Assembly: GCA_015056055.1 (NCBI GenBank)
Contig: SVHC01000001.1
Span: forward strand, 1 to 64,000
Length of the DNA: 64,000 bases
Direction: 5' to 3'
Source: Clostridiales bacterium
GTDB lineage: Bacteria > Bacillota > Clostridia > Christensenellales > Aristaeellaceae
Shown here: positions 1-8,355 of the stretch, one piece after another
Numbering within the stretch: the stretch's first letter is position 1
How the letters are laid out: each line of letters opens with the position of its first letter
Translations under genes and position numbers: made by a program
The notes under the pieces: generated by a model
Told to the model about the DNA's origin: nothing
The model's database searches: none
What the model saw: only the letters and a program-made list of their open reading frames with translations

Positions 1-152
1 CACGGCGGCCAAGACAAGCATGGACAGGCCATGCTTGCCTGCAATCCACTTCCTACTTCTTACCCGGCGTTGACGCTGTTAACTTTTTGGGTGACCTTTT
101 GCGTCACTTTTCACTTGACGAACACACATATATAGTATGATTTGCAAAACGG

Positions 153-182
153 AAAAACGGCATGACCGAAATCACGCCGTTT
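153..182 (-). terminator. Probable terminator of the Gfo/Idh gene
   Basis: Inverted repeat with AAACGGC and GCCGTTT arms and a further TGA/TCA pairing inside. On the minus strand it is followed by TTTTTCC. It lies just downstream of the minus-strand oxidoreductase that stops at 237. Confidence 0.5.
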
Positions 183-207
183 CCCGAAAACATTATACTG
201 TTTTATT

Positions 208-230
208 GAGCCGCTCCGTCGAGGCTCTTT
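208..230 (+). terminator. Hairpin with T-run
   Basis: GAGCC and GGCTC arms are followed by a run of T on the plus strand. It would end plus-strand transcription arriving from upstream; no plus-strand gene is visible in the window before it. Confidence 0.4.
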
Positions 231-236
231 TTTATG

Positions 237-1205
237 TCAATGCGGCTTGAAATCGATTCCAATCAGTGCGCGGGCGCGGTCAAGCGTGCGGGTAACGGCG
301 AGCGTGTTTTCAAAGAAAACAGGGTTTTCGCCGCACTCGATCTGGTGTACAAAGTCATCCAGTTCATAGCGCATTTCATTGAATTCCATTTCAAAAGGAA
401 CATCTATTGGCTCCTGTCCGCGCAAATGGAGCGTAATGCGGCGCGGCAGGGAAACGGAGTCCAGCAGAATGGAGCCTTTTTCGCCGTCTATCCTGCCGGA
501 AGCAGAATCGGTGATTTTGGAATAGACGATTTCGGCAAGCTTATCTTTCCATGAAAGAACGAGGCTACCTGCGCCGTCAATACTGGCGGGAAGAAAGATT
601 CCTGCACCTGTTACGCCTTCCGGTTCGCCAAAGAGCATTTGCGCGGCGTGCAGGCAATATACGCCGATATCCATCAATGCGCCGCCGCCCATTTCGGGAT
701 TGAAGGCATTTTCGATAATACCGGCTTTGAACTTGTCATATCGGGAGGAATACTGGCAGTATTTGAGTTCTGCGTGGCGAAGCGTACCAATTTCGGGCAA
801 AAGGGAAAGCACGGTTTTCCATGCGGGCGAATGCGCAGGCATCATGGCTTCCATAAAAATGAGGCCGTTTTTTTTCGCCTCCTCATGCATGCGCAGAAGG
901 GAGGCAGAATCAAGCGCAGCGGGTTTTTCGCATAGTACATGCTTGCCTGCGCGCAGAAGAGGGATGACCTGCTCTTCGTGCACGGTGTTCGGGCTGGCTA
1001 CATAAACGGCGTCGATATCCGCATCGGCGCAAAGTGCATCAAGCGATGTATAGGTACGGGGCGCACCCCATTTGGTTGCATATTCTGTGGCGCGCGTCTG
1101 TGTACGCGAATAAATGCCCAGAAGGGTAAAATACGGCGCCTGTTTTGCGGCGGTCAGAAAGCGGTCGGTCACAAAATTGGAACCGATGGTGGCAAATCGG
1201 ATCAT
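237..1205 (-). CDS. Gfo/Idh/MocA family oxidoreductase
   Basis: A 322-residue protein, the usual length for this NAD(P)-dependent sugar and inositol dehydrogenase family. The N-terminus has the Rossmann start (MIRFATIGSNFVTDRF), and the conserved CEKP motif occurs near residue 93 (LCEKPAAL), where the lysine is the family's catalytic candidate. The C-terminal alpha/beta substrate domain follows. The ATG is preceded by AAGGGGAA at good spacing. The gene is alone in its direction, divergent from the small unknown gene at 1349. Two further members of the same family lie at 37999 and 39147. The substrate cannot be told from sequence. Family assignment is secure; the specific reaction is unknown. 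Confidence 0.9.
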   Translation of the reverse strand: MIRFATIGSNFVTDRFLTAAKQAPYFTLLGIYSRTQTRATEYATKWGAPRTYTSLDALCADADIDAVYVASPNTVHEEQVIPLLRAGKHVLCEKPAALDSASLLRMHEEAKKNGLIFMEAMMPAHSPAWKTVLSLLPEIGTLRHAELKYCQYSSRYDKFKAGIIENAFNPEMGGGALMDIGVYCLHAAQMLFGEPEGVTGAGIFLPASIDGAGSLVLSWKDKLAEIVYSKITDSASGRIDGEKGSILLDSVSLPRRITLHLRGQEPIDVPFEMEFNEMRYELDDFVHQIECGENPVFFENTLAVTRTLDRARALIGIDFKPH

Positions 1206-1286
1206 GTTTATTCCCCTTAATGCAATAGTGGCTTTTTGTATTATAGCACAGGATGGCGGCGCGGCAAAGCGAAATGTTACAAAATG

Positions 1287-1315
1287 TTGACAAAATAATT
1301 TCTGTATGATATAAT
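1287..1315 (+). promoter_or_regulatory. Sigma-A promoter with extended -10
   Basis: TTGACA at 1287-1292, a 17-bp spacer and TATAAT at 1310-1315, with TG one base before the -10. This is a full-consensus promoter for the small gene that starts at 1349. Confidence 0.8.
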
Positions 1316-1348
1316 TTATGTATCAAAACAGAGATAATGGTGATTTGC

Positions 1349-1843
1349 ATGATGCGCTTGGATCCTGTACTCCCTTCCCAGATTCGGGAAATCCGGTTTT
1401 ACACGCAGAATCTTTTCGGATGCAGCCTTTCAGTATCTGCCTTGACGGAAGGGAAGAGATGGCTTGCACGCCTTGCGATAGCAAAGGAATTTCATATCCT
1501 GCCGCGCATGAGTATGGATCCGGAAACGGTGGAGAGCGTCGATGGAATTCTCTGTGAAATGCCGCTGAGCAGCCGCAGATTTGAAAACTTTGCCGGAAAC
1601 ATACTGGGATGCGGCGTGGAGGATTGGAAGAAAAAGTATTCCGGCACTCTGGATAAAAACCACTGGGAAGTAAGCATCAAATGCGAATCGGGTGATGAGA
1701 TTTCATCCTGCGGCGATGGAGCATATCCCTCCGAGTTTCTGCTTATGATTCAGGCATGGGATGATCTGATTCTTCTGAACAGCATTATGCAGTGCATGGC
1801 AATGGAACCAGCCGATTTTAAGCGATATGGCGTAGCAGTATAA
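1349..1843 (+). CDS. Hypothetical protein, 164 aa
   Basis: Not recognised. A soluble protein of about 164 residues with four to five cysteines and no signal peptide or membrane segment. Two possible starts precede it in frame (1337, 1349); GGTGAT at 1339-1344 fits an anti-Shine-Dalgarno match for the ATG at 1349 or 1352, whereas the ATG at 1337 has only a weak AGAGA upstream. It is driven by a consensus promoter only 33 bp upstream, so it is likely expressed as a single gene, and it ends at a strong hairpin. It is divergent from the Gfo/Idh gene. No function can be proposed. Confidence 0.65.
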   Translation: MMRLDPVLPSQIREIRFYTQNLFGCSLSVSALTEGKRWLARLAIAKEFHILPRMSMDPETVESVDGILCEMPLSSRRFENFAGNILGCGVEDWKKKYSGTLDKNHWEVSIKCESGDEISSCGDGAYPSEFLLMIQAWDDLILLNSIMQCMAMEPADFKRYGVAV

Positions 1844-1900
1844 AAACAGACAAGACAACAGCCTCGCAGTGTTTTGCGAGGCTGTTGCCTTGTCTGTTTT
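1843..1900. terminator. Strong bidirectional terminator
   Basis: Very long inverted repeat: AAAACAGACAAG and the CAGCCTCGC block pair with GCGAGGCTG and CTTGTCTGTTTT across a short loop. Runs of T follow on both strands. It separates the plus-strand gene ending at 1843 from the minus-strand coiled-coil gene ending at 1945. Confidence 0.85.
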
Positions 1901-1944
1901 GCTGCAAGCCGCCTGTACGAGGGCGGCGGAATGGGGGCGGAGAA

Positions 1945-3789
1945 TTACGGAGTGATAAGACCTTCTGCAATCATTTCGGCCATCAGCTGCTCCATAGGCG
2001 GAAGAATATTTTCCAGCGGCGGCTTGATGGGATCGATGGTTACTCCGGTATCCGGATCGGTATAGATGGAAATGCCTTCGATGTCCTGTTCCGTCTGCAG
2101 TTTGTAGAGAACTTTGTAGAGCTTCACAAACCATGTGCGGAAGGTTTCAAAGTCGTTTTTGAGAAGCAGAATCTCAGTGTCTTTTGCGGCAAGAGCGTTC
2201 TGCAGCTCGGAAACATCACCGGCAGAGGCATTGAGGGAATCAATCTGAGCCTTGAGATCCGCGATCTTCGTTTCATAATCGCTCTTAACCAGATTCAGCT
2301 CTGCATCCTTTGCGGCAAGAGCGTTCTGCAGCTCGGAAACATCACCCGAAGCGGCAGAAAGGGAATCGATCTGAGCCTTGAGATCGGCGATCTTCGTTTC
2401 ATAATCGCTCTTAACCAGATTCAGCTCTGCATCCTTTGCGGCAAGAGCGTTCTGCAGCTCGGAAACATCACCGGCCGAGGCAGAAAGGGAATCGATCTGA
2501 GCCTTGAGATCCGCGATCTTCGTTTCATAATCGCTCTTAACCAGAATCAGCTCTGCATCCTTTGCGGCAAGAGCGTTCTGCAGCTCGGAAACATCGCCGG
2601 AAGCGGCAGAAAGGGAATCGATCTGAGCCTTGAGATCGGCAATCTTCGTTTCATAATCGCTCTTAACCAGATTCAGCTCTGCATCCTTTGCGGCAAGAGC
2701 GTTCTGCAGCTCGGAAACATCGCCGGAAGCGGCAGAAAGGGAATCGATCTGAGCCTTGAGATCCGCGATCTTCGTTTCATAATCGCTCTTGACCAGATTC
2801 AGCTCTGTATCTTTTGCGGCAAGAGCGTTCTGCAATTCGGCAACATCACCCGAAGCGGCGGAAAGGGATTCAATGTACGCCTTGAGATCGGCAATCTTCG
2901 TATCGTAAGCTGCTGTGAGGGTGGCAATTTCTGCGTCCTTGGAATCGAGCTTACCGGTCAGCTCGGCGGTAACAGCCTGACTTGCTTCGAGTTCAGTCTT
3001 CAGACCGGCGATAGAAGCTTCTCTGTCTGCGAGTTGTGCCTGCAGTGCGGCAATGATATCCTCTTGCGAAGCGCCGCTTTCCAGTGCACGAATTCTCTCT
3101 TCCAGCTGAAGAATGTAGGCATCCTTGTCTGCAATGGTGGCATTGGCGGCAGAAAGACTGCTTTCAAGCTCTGTGCAGCGGGTGGTCAGGGTGGAAACCT
3201 GCGTGCTGAGGTTGGATACACTGGCAGAAAGCTCGGAAATTTCTACGTTGGCAGCGGAAAGTTCGGTTTGCACAGCCGTGAGTTGACTGGTACGCTCGTT
3301 GAGCGCGAGTACCAGATAGGAAATTATGGAAGAATCTGCGCTGCCGGTGGAAATCATCTCTTCCAGCTCCGCGATGCGCTGCTTTGCAAGTGCAAGATCG
3401 GTTTTATACTGTTCAAGATTTGCGATGGTGCGATTCAGAGTGGCTACCCGGTTGCGCGAATAGTTCAGCTGCGTCTGAACGCTTTCAAGCTTGGCAAAGT
3501 TGGCGTTATAGGATTCGGTCATTACATCCAGCTGTGCCTGCACAAATTCAAGTTCCTCTGTGAGGGATTCAATACGACCCGAAAGCTGCGAATTGATTCG
3601 GGTCAGGCGCGTATTTTGAATGTCTGTCATGCGGTTGCGAATTGCAAGCAGACGGTATTCGCGGGTCTTTTCGGCCAGCTGCGTTTTCAGGGCAGGGAGT
3701 TCTTCCGGCCCTGCATCGGCAAGAGAGCCGGGTGCGATAAATGTTAGCAGCATAATCGAGGCGAGCAGTATTAAAAAGGTTTTTCGCAT
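1945..3789 (-). CDS. Secreted coiled-coil protein with 42-residue tandem repeats
   Basis: A 614-residue protein. Residues 1-25 form a signal peptide (MRKTFLILLASIMLLTFIAP, cleavage likely after SLADA). Almost all the rest is heptad-type coiled coil. Between about residues 312 and 550 there are five full and one partial copies of a 42-residue unit (six heptads) containing SELQNALAAKDAELNLVKSD and YETKIADLKAQIDSL; copies differ at only a few residues (A/S, N/I, T/A). The C-terminus (about 560-614) is non-repetitive, with FRTWFVKLYKVLYKL and a proline-rich tail. There is no sortase motif or membrane anchor after the signal peptide. AGGAGGTG precedes the ATG. It probably acts as a rod-like extracytoplasmic spacer or structural protein; the function is unknown. 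Confidence 0.8.
   Translation of the reverse strand: MRKTFLILLASIMLLTFIAPGSLADAGPEELPALKTQLAEKTREYRLLAIRNRMTDIQNTRLTRINSQLSGRIESLTEELEFVQAQLDVMTESYNANFAKLESVQTQLNYSRNRVATLNRTIANLEQYKTDLALAKQRIAELEEMISTGSADSSIISYLVLALNERTSQLTAVQTELSAANVEISELSASVSNLSTQVSTLTTRCTELESSLSAANATIADKDAYILQLEERIRALESGASQEDIIAALQAQLADREASIAGLKTELEASQAVTAELTGKLDSKDAEIATLTAAYDTKIADLKAYIESLSAASGDVAELQNALAAKDTELNLVKSDYETKIADLKAQIDSLSAASGDVSELQNALAAKDAELNLVKSDYETKIADLKAQIDSLSAASGDVSELQNALAAKDAELILVKSDYETKIADLKAQIDSLSASAGDVSELQNALAAKDAELNLVKSDYETKIADLKAQIDSLSAASGDVSELQNALAAKDAELNLVKSDYETKIADLKAQIDSLNASAGDVSELQNALAAKDTEILLLKNDFETFRTWFVKLYKVLYKLQTEQDIEGISIYTDPDTGVTIDPIKPPLENILPPMEQLMAEMIAEGLITP
2140..2853 (-). repeat. 126-bp tandem repeat array inside the coiled-coil gene
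   Basis: The string gcatcctttgcggcaagagc recurs at exact 126-bp steps (for example 2303 and 2429). Five full units and one partial unit run from 2853 down to about 2140, with a degenerate half-unit at about 2854-2916. Near-identity at the DNA level points to recent expansion or gene conversion, and the period keeps the reading frame (42 codons). Confidence 0.9.
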
Positions 3790-3954
3790 GATTGAAGCAC
3801 CTCCTGCTTTTCTTCTATACTTGTTTGACGCAAAATCGGCTGTAAATATCCGGAAGAAGTGTTAATAATCTGTGAAAATAGGATTGGGAGCGCGGGATGT
3901 GGGCCATACTGGAAACGCATACGCCGACAGGCGGGAAAATAAGGAGGGATATTC

Positions 3955-4164
3955 ATGCTGGATCGCACGTCGCTGGTTATTACCATTATCGGAGCCATAA
4001 ACTGGCTGCTGGTAGGTCTTTTCCAATTTGATCTGGTGGCCTACATTTGCGGCGGACAGGCAGCGGTTATCAGCCGCGTCATTTATACGATCGTTGGCAT
4101 TGCGGGACTGTGGTGCATTTCGCTTTTGTTCCGCGAACGCGACAGAGTACGGGAACACGAATAA
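3955..4164 (+). CDS. DUF378 family small membrane protein
   Basis: A 69-residue protein with two predicted membrane helices. The N-terminal half (RTSLVITIIGAINWLLVGLF) and the following FDLVAYICGG match the DUF378/YuzA-like family, in which a GAxNW...GLF..DLV signature is typical. The second helix lies at about residues 38-60. AAGGAGG stands 8 bp before the ATG. The role of this family is not known. It is a single gene closed by a bidirectional terminator. Confidence 0.85.
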   Translation: MLDRTSLVITIIGAINWLLVGLFQFDLVAYICGGQAAVISRVIYTIVGIAGLWCISLLFRERDRVREHE

Positions 4165-4168
4165 TGAT

Positions 4169-4208
4169 AAAAGGCGCCGGGCAGAAAGATTCTTCTGCGG
4201 CGCCTTTT
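4169..4208. terminator. Bidirectional terminator
   Basis: AAAAGGCGCC pairs with GGCGCCTTTT and GCAGAA with TTCTGC around a short loop. It lies between the convergent ends of the DUF378 gene and the membrane protein gene. Confidence 0.85.
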
Positions 4209-4216
4209 GCATGCGG

Positions 4217-5512
4217 TTATTCTGCGGGGGCTGCGGTTGCTTCTGCGGAAGCGGATTCCTCTTCAATAATGGCCGGGTTGCAGTTCGGGCAACGCTTTTT
4301 GCCGTCAAGTACGACGGCTTCTGCCAGGGTGTGCGCTGCAGCGTCGGTCATCTGCCCGCAGGCGGATTTTGCATGGTAGTAAGTAGAGTTGGAATGGTAG
4401 TAAACGGTGATGAAGCGAGCCTCGTTGAGTGCATCCGAAACGGGCTCATCCGGCTCGAATACATGATGATCTGCGCCGCACTCGGTACAGGCGGTATATC
4501 CGCTGTAGAATACGTTTTCAAGCGTATCGTGTTTCCAGGAACCTGCGAAAGCATCGCAGTTTACGCTGGTATGATACAGCTTATCGCGATCCAAGTAAAC
4601 GATATCATCGTCGATGTTCAGCACACTGCTGTTGGGTACGCCGCAGCGCGGGCAGGGTTTCAGACCGCTCGCAATGGCGTTTTCCAGCGTTCCGGGGATT
4701 CCGCCGGTAGTGGAGTTGCAGGTTGCCGCCATGTGATAGTACGTGCCGTTTTCAAGATTATATACGGTTACGCGGCCGATAGGCTGCAGGGTCGGCGCCG
4801 GGGACGGGCTGGGCGTGGGCACAGGCGTCGGCTTCGGAGTGGGCGCCGGCGTGGAATTGGCAGCCGGACTGGATGAAACGGCAGGCGTTGCCGTGGCGAA
4901 CAGCGGCTTTGCGGTTGCGGTCGGCTTCGGCGTTGCGGGAGCGGGTGTTGCGGTTGCAATCGGAGCCAGCTCCGGCGCACCGATCAGCTCGGCACCCCAA
5001 TTGTAGGCAAAACGCAGCGCGTTTCCAAGATCATGAATGGCGGCATCAACGGCGGCGGGGCCGTTTTCCGCGACATAGCGGATATTGATGCCGGCTTCGG
5101 TCATAAATTCATCCCAGGTTTCCTTCGTCCAGTCGGAGGCAACTTCCACTGCCTGACCTATGGCTTCGTATCCCGTCTGAATACCGTCCTGCACCTTGGA
5201 AAGCACAGGATTGTCGGTATCGATTGCGATTGCAATGGACAGCAGGAAGAAGAACACTGCGCCGGTCAGCACAGAAACAAGCAGCTTTACAAGGGTATGC
5301 CACTTCAGTTTGCGAACCCACAGAAGAATAAGGCCGATCGGATATGCCAGGATCAAAAGAAACAGCGTGGCAATCAGGTATGCCGGGCTTCCCTTTGGCT
5401 TTTTGGGGCGGCGCGGCGGCTGCATGCGGTAGCCGGGTCTCCTTTCGGAACGAGTCATATAATCGCGCGTCCTTCCGCGAAGGAGCAGCGTTTGCGGTAC
5501 AACGATTTGCAT
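4217..5512 (-). CDS. Membrane protein with three CxxC modules
   Basis: About 431 residues. A basic, proline-rich N-terminus is followed by two membrane helices (SPAYLIATLFLLILAYPIGL and LLVSVLTGAVFFFLLSIAIA), then a helical segment, a Pro/Thr/Ala-rich linker, and three C-terminal repeats of the pattern YH-x(4-5)-C...G-x(3)-C-x(2)-C (CPRC, CTEC, CPNC). Such YH..C..CxxC modules resemble small metal-binding domains found at the ends of secreted nucleases and Ada-like proteins; that likeness is by eye. The start at 5512 is chosen because GAGGG precedes it and the promoter -10 (5551-5556) lies too close to the upstream in-frame ATG at 5548; an ATG at 5458 is also possible. Probably a membrane-tethered metal-binding protein. 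Function unknown. Confidence 0.75.
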   Translation of the reverse strand: MQIVVPQTLLLRGRTRDYMTRSERRPGYRMQPPRRPKKPKGSPAYLIATLFLLILAYPIGLILLWVRKLKWHTLVKLLVSVLTGAVFFFLLSIAIAIDTDNPVLSKVQDGIQTGYEAIGQAVEVASDWTKETWDEFMTEAGINIRYVAENGPAAVDAAIHDLGNALRFAYNWGAELIGAPELAPIATATPAPATPKPTATAKPLFATATPAVSSSPAANSTPAPTPKPTPVPTPSPSPAPTLQPIGRVTVYNLENGTYYHMAATCNSTTGGIPGTLENAIASGLKPCPRCGVPNSSVLNIDDDIVYLDRDKLYHTSVNCDAFAGSWKHDTLENVFYSGYTACTECGADHHVFEPDEPVSDALNEARFITVYYHSNSTYYHAKSACGQMTDAAAHTLAEAVVLDGKKRCPNCNPAIIEEESASAEATAAPAE

Positions 5513-5550
5513 GGTATCAACCCTCTTTTCCAAGCGGTATATATACAATC

Positions 5551-5579
5551 ATTATAGCAGAAAAACAGGGCTTAAGCAA
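5551..5579 (-). promoter_or_regulatory. Promoter of the CxxC membrane protein
   Basis: On the minus strand TTGCTT (5574-5579), a 17-bp spacer, then TATAAT (5551-5556). Its start point at about 5545 rules out translation from the first in-frame ATG at 5548. Confidence 0.75.
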
Positions 5580-5634
5580 GCGTAAAAGTTTGCTTCTATA
5601 TCATATGGGAGAATGAGTGCTGCGGAATTGCGAA

Positions 5635-5671
5635 GAAAAAAGCAGGAACCGGAAAAAATCCGGGTCCTGCC
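5635..5671 (-). terminator. Terminator after the ThuA-like gene
   Basis: GCAGGA/TCCTGC and CCGGA/TCCGG arms, followed on the minus strand by TTTTTTC, directly after the stop codon at 5680. Confidence 0.8.
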
Positions 5672-5679
5672 TTTTGAAA

Positions 5680-6399
5680 TTAAGTTGCATCATCCGGGGT
5701 ATGACCGCTGGCGATTTTTAAAATTCCCTGCGGAGCTGCCCATGCGACTGCATTGATGATGATTTGCTGAACTTCCTTCTGGAAGTACGTGGGGAAAGAT
5801 TCATGACCGGGTCGGAAATAGAAGAGTTTGCCCAGACCGCGCTTGTAGCACATGCCGCTGCGGAAAACAAAGCCGCCTTCGAACCAGGAAACGAAAACAA
5901 GCTCATCCGGGTCCGGCACATTGAAGAATTCGCCATACATTTCTTCGTGGTCGATAATGACCTTTTCGGGTACACCGCGCATGATGGGATGATTGGGAGC
6001 AACGGACCAGAGAATTTCCTTATCGCCGTTTTCGCGCCATTTAAGCTCGCCGCTGTTGGTGCCCATGAGCTTTTCCATAATTTTGGAGGCATGGCCCGAA
6101 TGCAGCACAATGATACCCATGCCGGCCATTACGCGGTCATATACGCGTTTTACGATGGCGTCGTCCACGTCGCCGTGCGCCATATGTCCCCACCAGATCA
6201 GAACATCGGTGTTATCAAGTACTTCCTGCGTAAGACCATGCTCGGGTTCGGGCTGGGTTGCGGTTTTTACTTCATATCCTGCTTCGCGCAGAAATGCTGC
6301 GATGCAGCCATGAATGCCGTCAGGATAAACAGCGGCAATGTGCGGCTCGGTACGCTCATGCATATATTCGTTCCAGACAGTAACTCGGATGGGATTCAT
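5680..6399 (-). CDS. ThuA-like (trehalose utilization family) protein
   Basis: A 239-residue cytosolic protein with class-I glutamine-amidotransferase-like fold features: WNEYMHER near the N-terminus, [14 protein letters not shown] around residues 64-77, and [14 protein letters not shown] around 92-105. These match the ThuA family found in sugar-utilization loci. ThuA was linked to trehalose and sucrose uptake in rhizobia; the biochemical reaction of the family is not settled. AAGGAGGAG precedes the ATG and a TTGACA/TATGAT promoter lies upstream. It is monocistronic. The exact substrate is unknown. Confidence 0.85.
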   Translation of the reverse strand: MNPIRVTVWNEYMHERTEPHIAAVYPDGIHGCIAAFLREAGYEVKTATQPEPEHGLTQEVLDNTDVLIWWGHMAHGDVDDAIVKRVYDRVMAGMGIIVLHSGHASKIMEKLMGTNSGELKWRENGDKEILWSVAPNHPIMRGVPEKVIIDHEEMYGEFFNVPDPDELVFVSWFEGGFVFRSGMCYKRGLGKLFYFRPGHESFPTYFQKEVQQIIINAVAWAAPQGILKIASGHTPDDAT

Positions 6400-6435
6400 G
6401 AAGACTCCTCCTTGTATTACGGTGGTTTTGTCTAC

Positions 6436-6463
6436 ATCATACCAGATGCATGAAATTTGTCAA
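6436..6463 (-). promoter_or_regulatory. Promoter of the ThuA-like gene
   Basis: Minus strand: TTGACA (6458-6463), 16-bp spacer, TATGAT (6436-6441). Confidence 0.7.
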
Positions 6464-6548
6464 GGGGAAACAAAATACAAATGTACATGGTGTAATGTGG
6501 TGAAAAGTGTAATTTTTGACGGAATGGCATGGTTTTTGCCGGTTACTC

Positions 6549-6576
6549 TTGAATTTTAACGCGGCAATGGTATAAT
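6549..6576 (+). promoter_or_regulatory. Promoter of fba
   Basis: TTGAAT (6549-6554), 16-bp spacer, TATAAT (6571-6576), 37 bp before the fba start. Confidence 0.75.
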
Positions 6577-6613
6577 ACTGTAAGAATGAAACGCAAAAGG
6601 AGTTGTGATTACA

Positions 6614-7564
6614 ATGGCTCTCGTAAATTCCAAAGAAATGTTCAAAAAGGCATATGAAGGCGGCTACGCCATCGGTGCTTTCAACGTCAACAACATGGAA
6701 ATCATCCAGGGCATCACCGAAGCTGCTATCGAGGAGAAGGCTCCCCTGATTCTGCAGGTTTCCTCCGGCGCCCGTAAGTATGCAAAGCATGTTTACCTCA
6801 TGAAGCTCATCGAGGCAGCTCTGGAAGATGCCAACGCTTCCGGCGTTGATCTGCCCATCTGCGTTCACCTTGACCACGGCGATACCTTCGAACTGTGCAA
6901 GTCCTGCATCGACGGCGGCTTCACCTCCGTTATGATCGACGGTTCCCACCACAGCTTCGAAGACAACATCAAGCTCACCAAGCAGGTCGTTGAGTACGCG
7001 CACGATCGCGGCGTAGTAGTAGAAGGCGAACTCGGCCGTCTGGCCGGCATCGAGGATGCTGTTAACGTATCCGACGAAGACGCTTCCTACACCAACCCCG
7101 ACCAGGTTCAGGAATTCGTTGAGAAGACCGGCGTTGACTCCCTGGCAATCGCTATCGGCACCAGCCACGGCGCTTACAAGTTCAAGCCCGGCCAGAAGCC
7201 CCAGCTCCGCTTCGACATTCTGGACGAGGTTTCCCGTCGTCTGCCCGGCTTCCCGATCGTTCTGCACGGCGCAAGCTCCGTTATTCCGGAGTTCGTTCAG
7301 ATGATCAACTCCAACGGCGGCAAGATGCCCGATGCTATCGGCATCCCCGAGGATATGCTGCGTGAAGCTGCCCGCAATGCAGTTTGCAAGATCAACATCG
7401 ACAGCGACCTGCGTCTTGCAATGACCGGTTCCATCCGTCAGTACTTCTGCGAGCATCCGGATCACTTCGATCCCCGCCAGTACCTCAAGCCCGCCCGCGC
7501 CAACATCAAGGAACTCGTTCGCCACAAGCTGATCAACGTCCTGGGCTGCAACGGCAAGGCATAA
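6614..7564 (+). CDS. fba: Class II fructose-bisphosphate aldolase
   Basis: A 316-residue zinc-dependent aldolase that splits fructose 1,6-bisphosphate into DHAP and glyceraldehyde 3-phosphate in glycolysis. The class II signature HLDHGD is at residues 85-90, with Asp87 as the catalytic acid and His88 as a zinc ligand. DGSHHSFEDN, GTSHGAYK (second zinc His, phosphate loop) and VLHGASS follow in the family order. A GTG lies 9 bp upstream in frame, but AGGAG at 6598-6602 suits the ATG at 6614. Codon use is strongly biased to C-ending codons, as in highly expressed genes. Single gene with its own promoter and terminator. Related sugar-bisphosphate aldolases (tagatose type) cannot be fully excluded. 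Confidence 0.93.
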   Translation: MALVNSKEMFKKAYEGGYAIGAFNVNNMEIIQGITEAAIEEKAPLILQVSSGARKYAKHVYLMKLIEAALEDANASGVDLPICVHLDHGDTFELCKSCIDGGFTSVMIDGSHHSFEDNIKLTKQVVEYAHDRGVVVEGELGRLAGIEDAVNVSDEDASYTNPDQVQEFVEKTGVDSLAIAIGTSHGAYKFKPGQKPQLRFDILDEVSRRLPGFPIVLHGASSVIPEFVQMINSNGGKMPDAIGIPEDMLREAARNAVCKINIDSDLRLAMTGSIRQYFCEHPDHFDPRQYLKPARANIKELVRHKLINVLGCNGKA

Positions 7565-7581
7565 TTCACACAACAAACAAA

Positions 7582-7612
7582 ACAGCATCCGATTTTTTCG
7601 GGTGCTGTTTTT
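7582..7612 (+). terminator. Terminator of fba
   Basis: ACAGCATCCGA pairs with TCGGGTGCTGT, followed by a T-run. Confidence 0.85.
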
Positions 7613-7641
7613 CATCAATCGTCAGGTCAGAGGGGTATGAG

Positions 7642-8310
7642 ATGAAAAATCTGTTTTTTCAGGCGGTTACCAAATTCCTGCTGGGTGTAATTCTTGTAGG
7701 CATGTTGGTGTTTCTTCCTGCGGGGACGGTTGCTTATCATGAAGGCTGGCTTTTCATGGGAATATTGTTTGTTCCCATGTTTGCTGCCGGGCTTGTCATG
7801 CTTGCAAAGAATCCCGAACTTCTCAAAAAGCGCCTGAGTGCAAAAGAAAAGGAAAATGAACAGAGCCTTGTGGTAAAGCTCAGCGGTCTTATGTTTATCG
7901 CGGGTTTTGTGCTTGCCGGGCTGGATTTTCGCTTCGGCTGGCTGGTACTTCCGGATTGGGTATCCTGGGCGGCGGCAGGCGTGTTCCTGCTTGCCTATGC
8001 GCTGTATGCCGAGGTGCTGCGCGAAAACGCCTATCTTTCCCGCACTATAGAGGTGCAGGAAGGACAGAAGGTGGTAGATACCGGGTTTTACGGCATTGTG
8101 CGCCATCCCATGTATGCGGTGACAGTACTTTTGTTCCTTGCCATGCCGCTGGTGTTGGGGTCGGCGATTGCGCTTGTTGTGTTCCTCGCTTATCCTGTTC
8201 TGATTGCAAAGCGCATCCGCAATGAGGAAAAGGTGCTGGAAGAAGGGCTTCCCGGGTACAGGGAGTATAAGCAGAAGGTCAAATACCGATTGGTGCCGTT
8301 TATCTGGTAG
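7642..8310 (+). CDS. Isoprenylcysteine carboxyl methyltransferase-like membrane protein
   Basis: A 222-residue integral membrane protein with four to five hydrophobic helices. The C-terminal part carries the ICMT/PEMT signature: DTGFYGIVRHPMYA, then RIRNEEKVLEEGLPGYREYK and a terminal VKYRLVPFIW. In the family the RHP motif and the EE residues bind S-adenosylmethionine. Bacterial members methylate unknown lipid or small substrates; prenylated proteins are not expected here. The start at 7642 has AGAGGGG upstream. It lies just after the fba terminator and ends at its own bidirectional terminator. Confidence 0.85.
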   Translation: MKNLFFQAVTKFLLGVILVGMLVFLPAGTVAYHEGWLFMGILFVPMFAAGLVMLAKNPELLKKRLSAKEKENEQSLVVKLSGLMFIAGFVLAGLDFRFGWLVLPDWVSWAAAGVFLLAYALYAEVLRENAYLSRTIEVQEGQKVVDTGFYGIVRHPMYAVTVLLFLAMPLVLGSAIALVVFLAYPVLIAKRIRNEEKVLEEGLPGYREYKQKVKYRLVPFIW

Positions 8311-8312
8311 TG

Positions 8313-8351
8313 AAAAACGAGGAGTCTTCGTAAGGAAGTCTCCTCGTTTTT
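8313..8351. terminator. Bidirectional terminator
   Basis: AAACGAGGAG pairs with CTCCTCGTTTTT, with CTT/AAG pairing nearer the loop. It lies between the convergent methyltransferase and GNAT genes. Confidence 0.85.
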
Positions 8352-8355
8352 GCAA

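Larger units (their letters stand above)
1..236. other. Intergenic region at window edge, no gene seen
   Basis: No convincing coding frame was found here. It holds a perfect 9-bp inverted repeat (15-23 with 29-37, 5-nt loop) without a T-run, and two further hairpins near 153-182 and 208-230 that are listed as terminators. A TTGACG at 115-120 is followed by TATGAT at 136-141, but the 15-bp gap is too short for a confident promoter. Confidence 0.4.

Noticed and set aside
115..141. Promoter-like TTGACG / TATGAT
   Set aside because: Spacer is only 15 bp and no plus-strand gene follows.
2140..2853. Possible CRISPR array
   Set aside because: The 126-bp units are contiguous, have no variable spacers and are in frame as protein repeats.
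1885..3747. Long plus-strand open frame of 620 codons
   Set aside because: It is the antisense of the coiled-coil gene; its repetitive GKSVLQLGNI text only mirrors the 126-bp repeats, and the minus-strand frame has a signal peptide and ribosome site.
6437..7618. Minus-strand open frame of 393 codons over fba
   Set aside because: Shadow of a highly biased gene; the fba frame has the full class II aldolase motif set.
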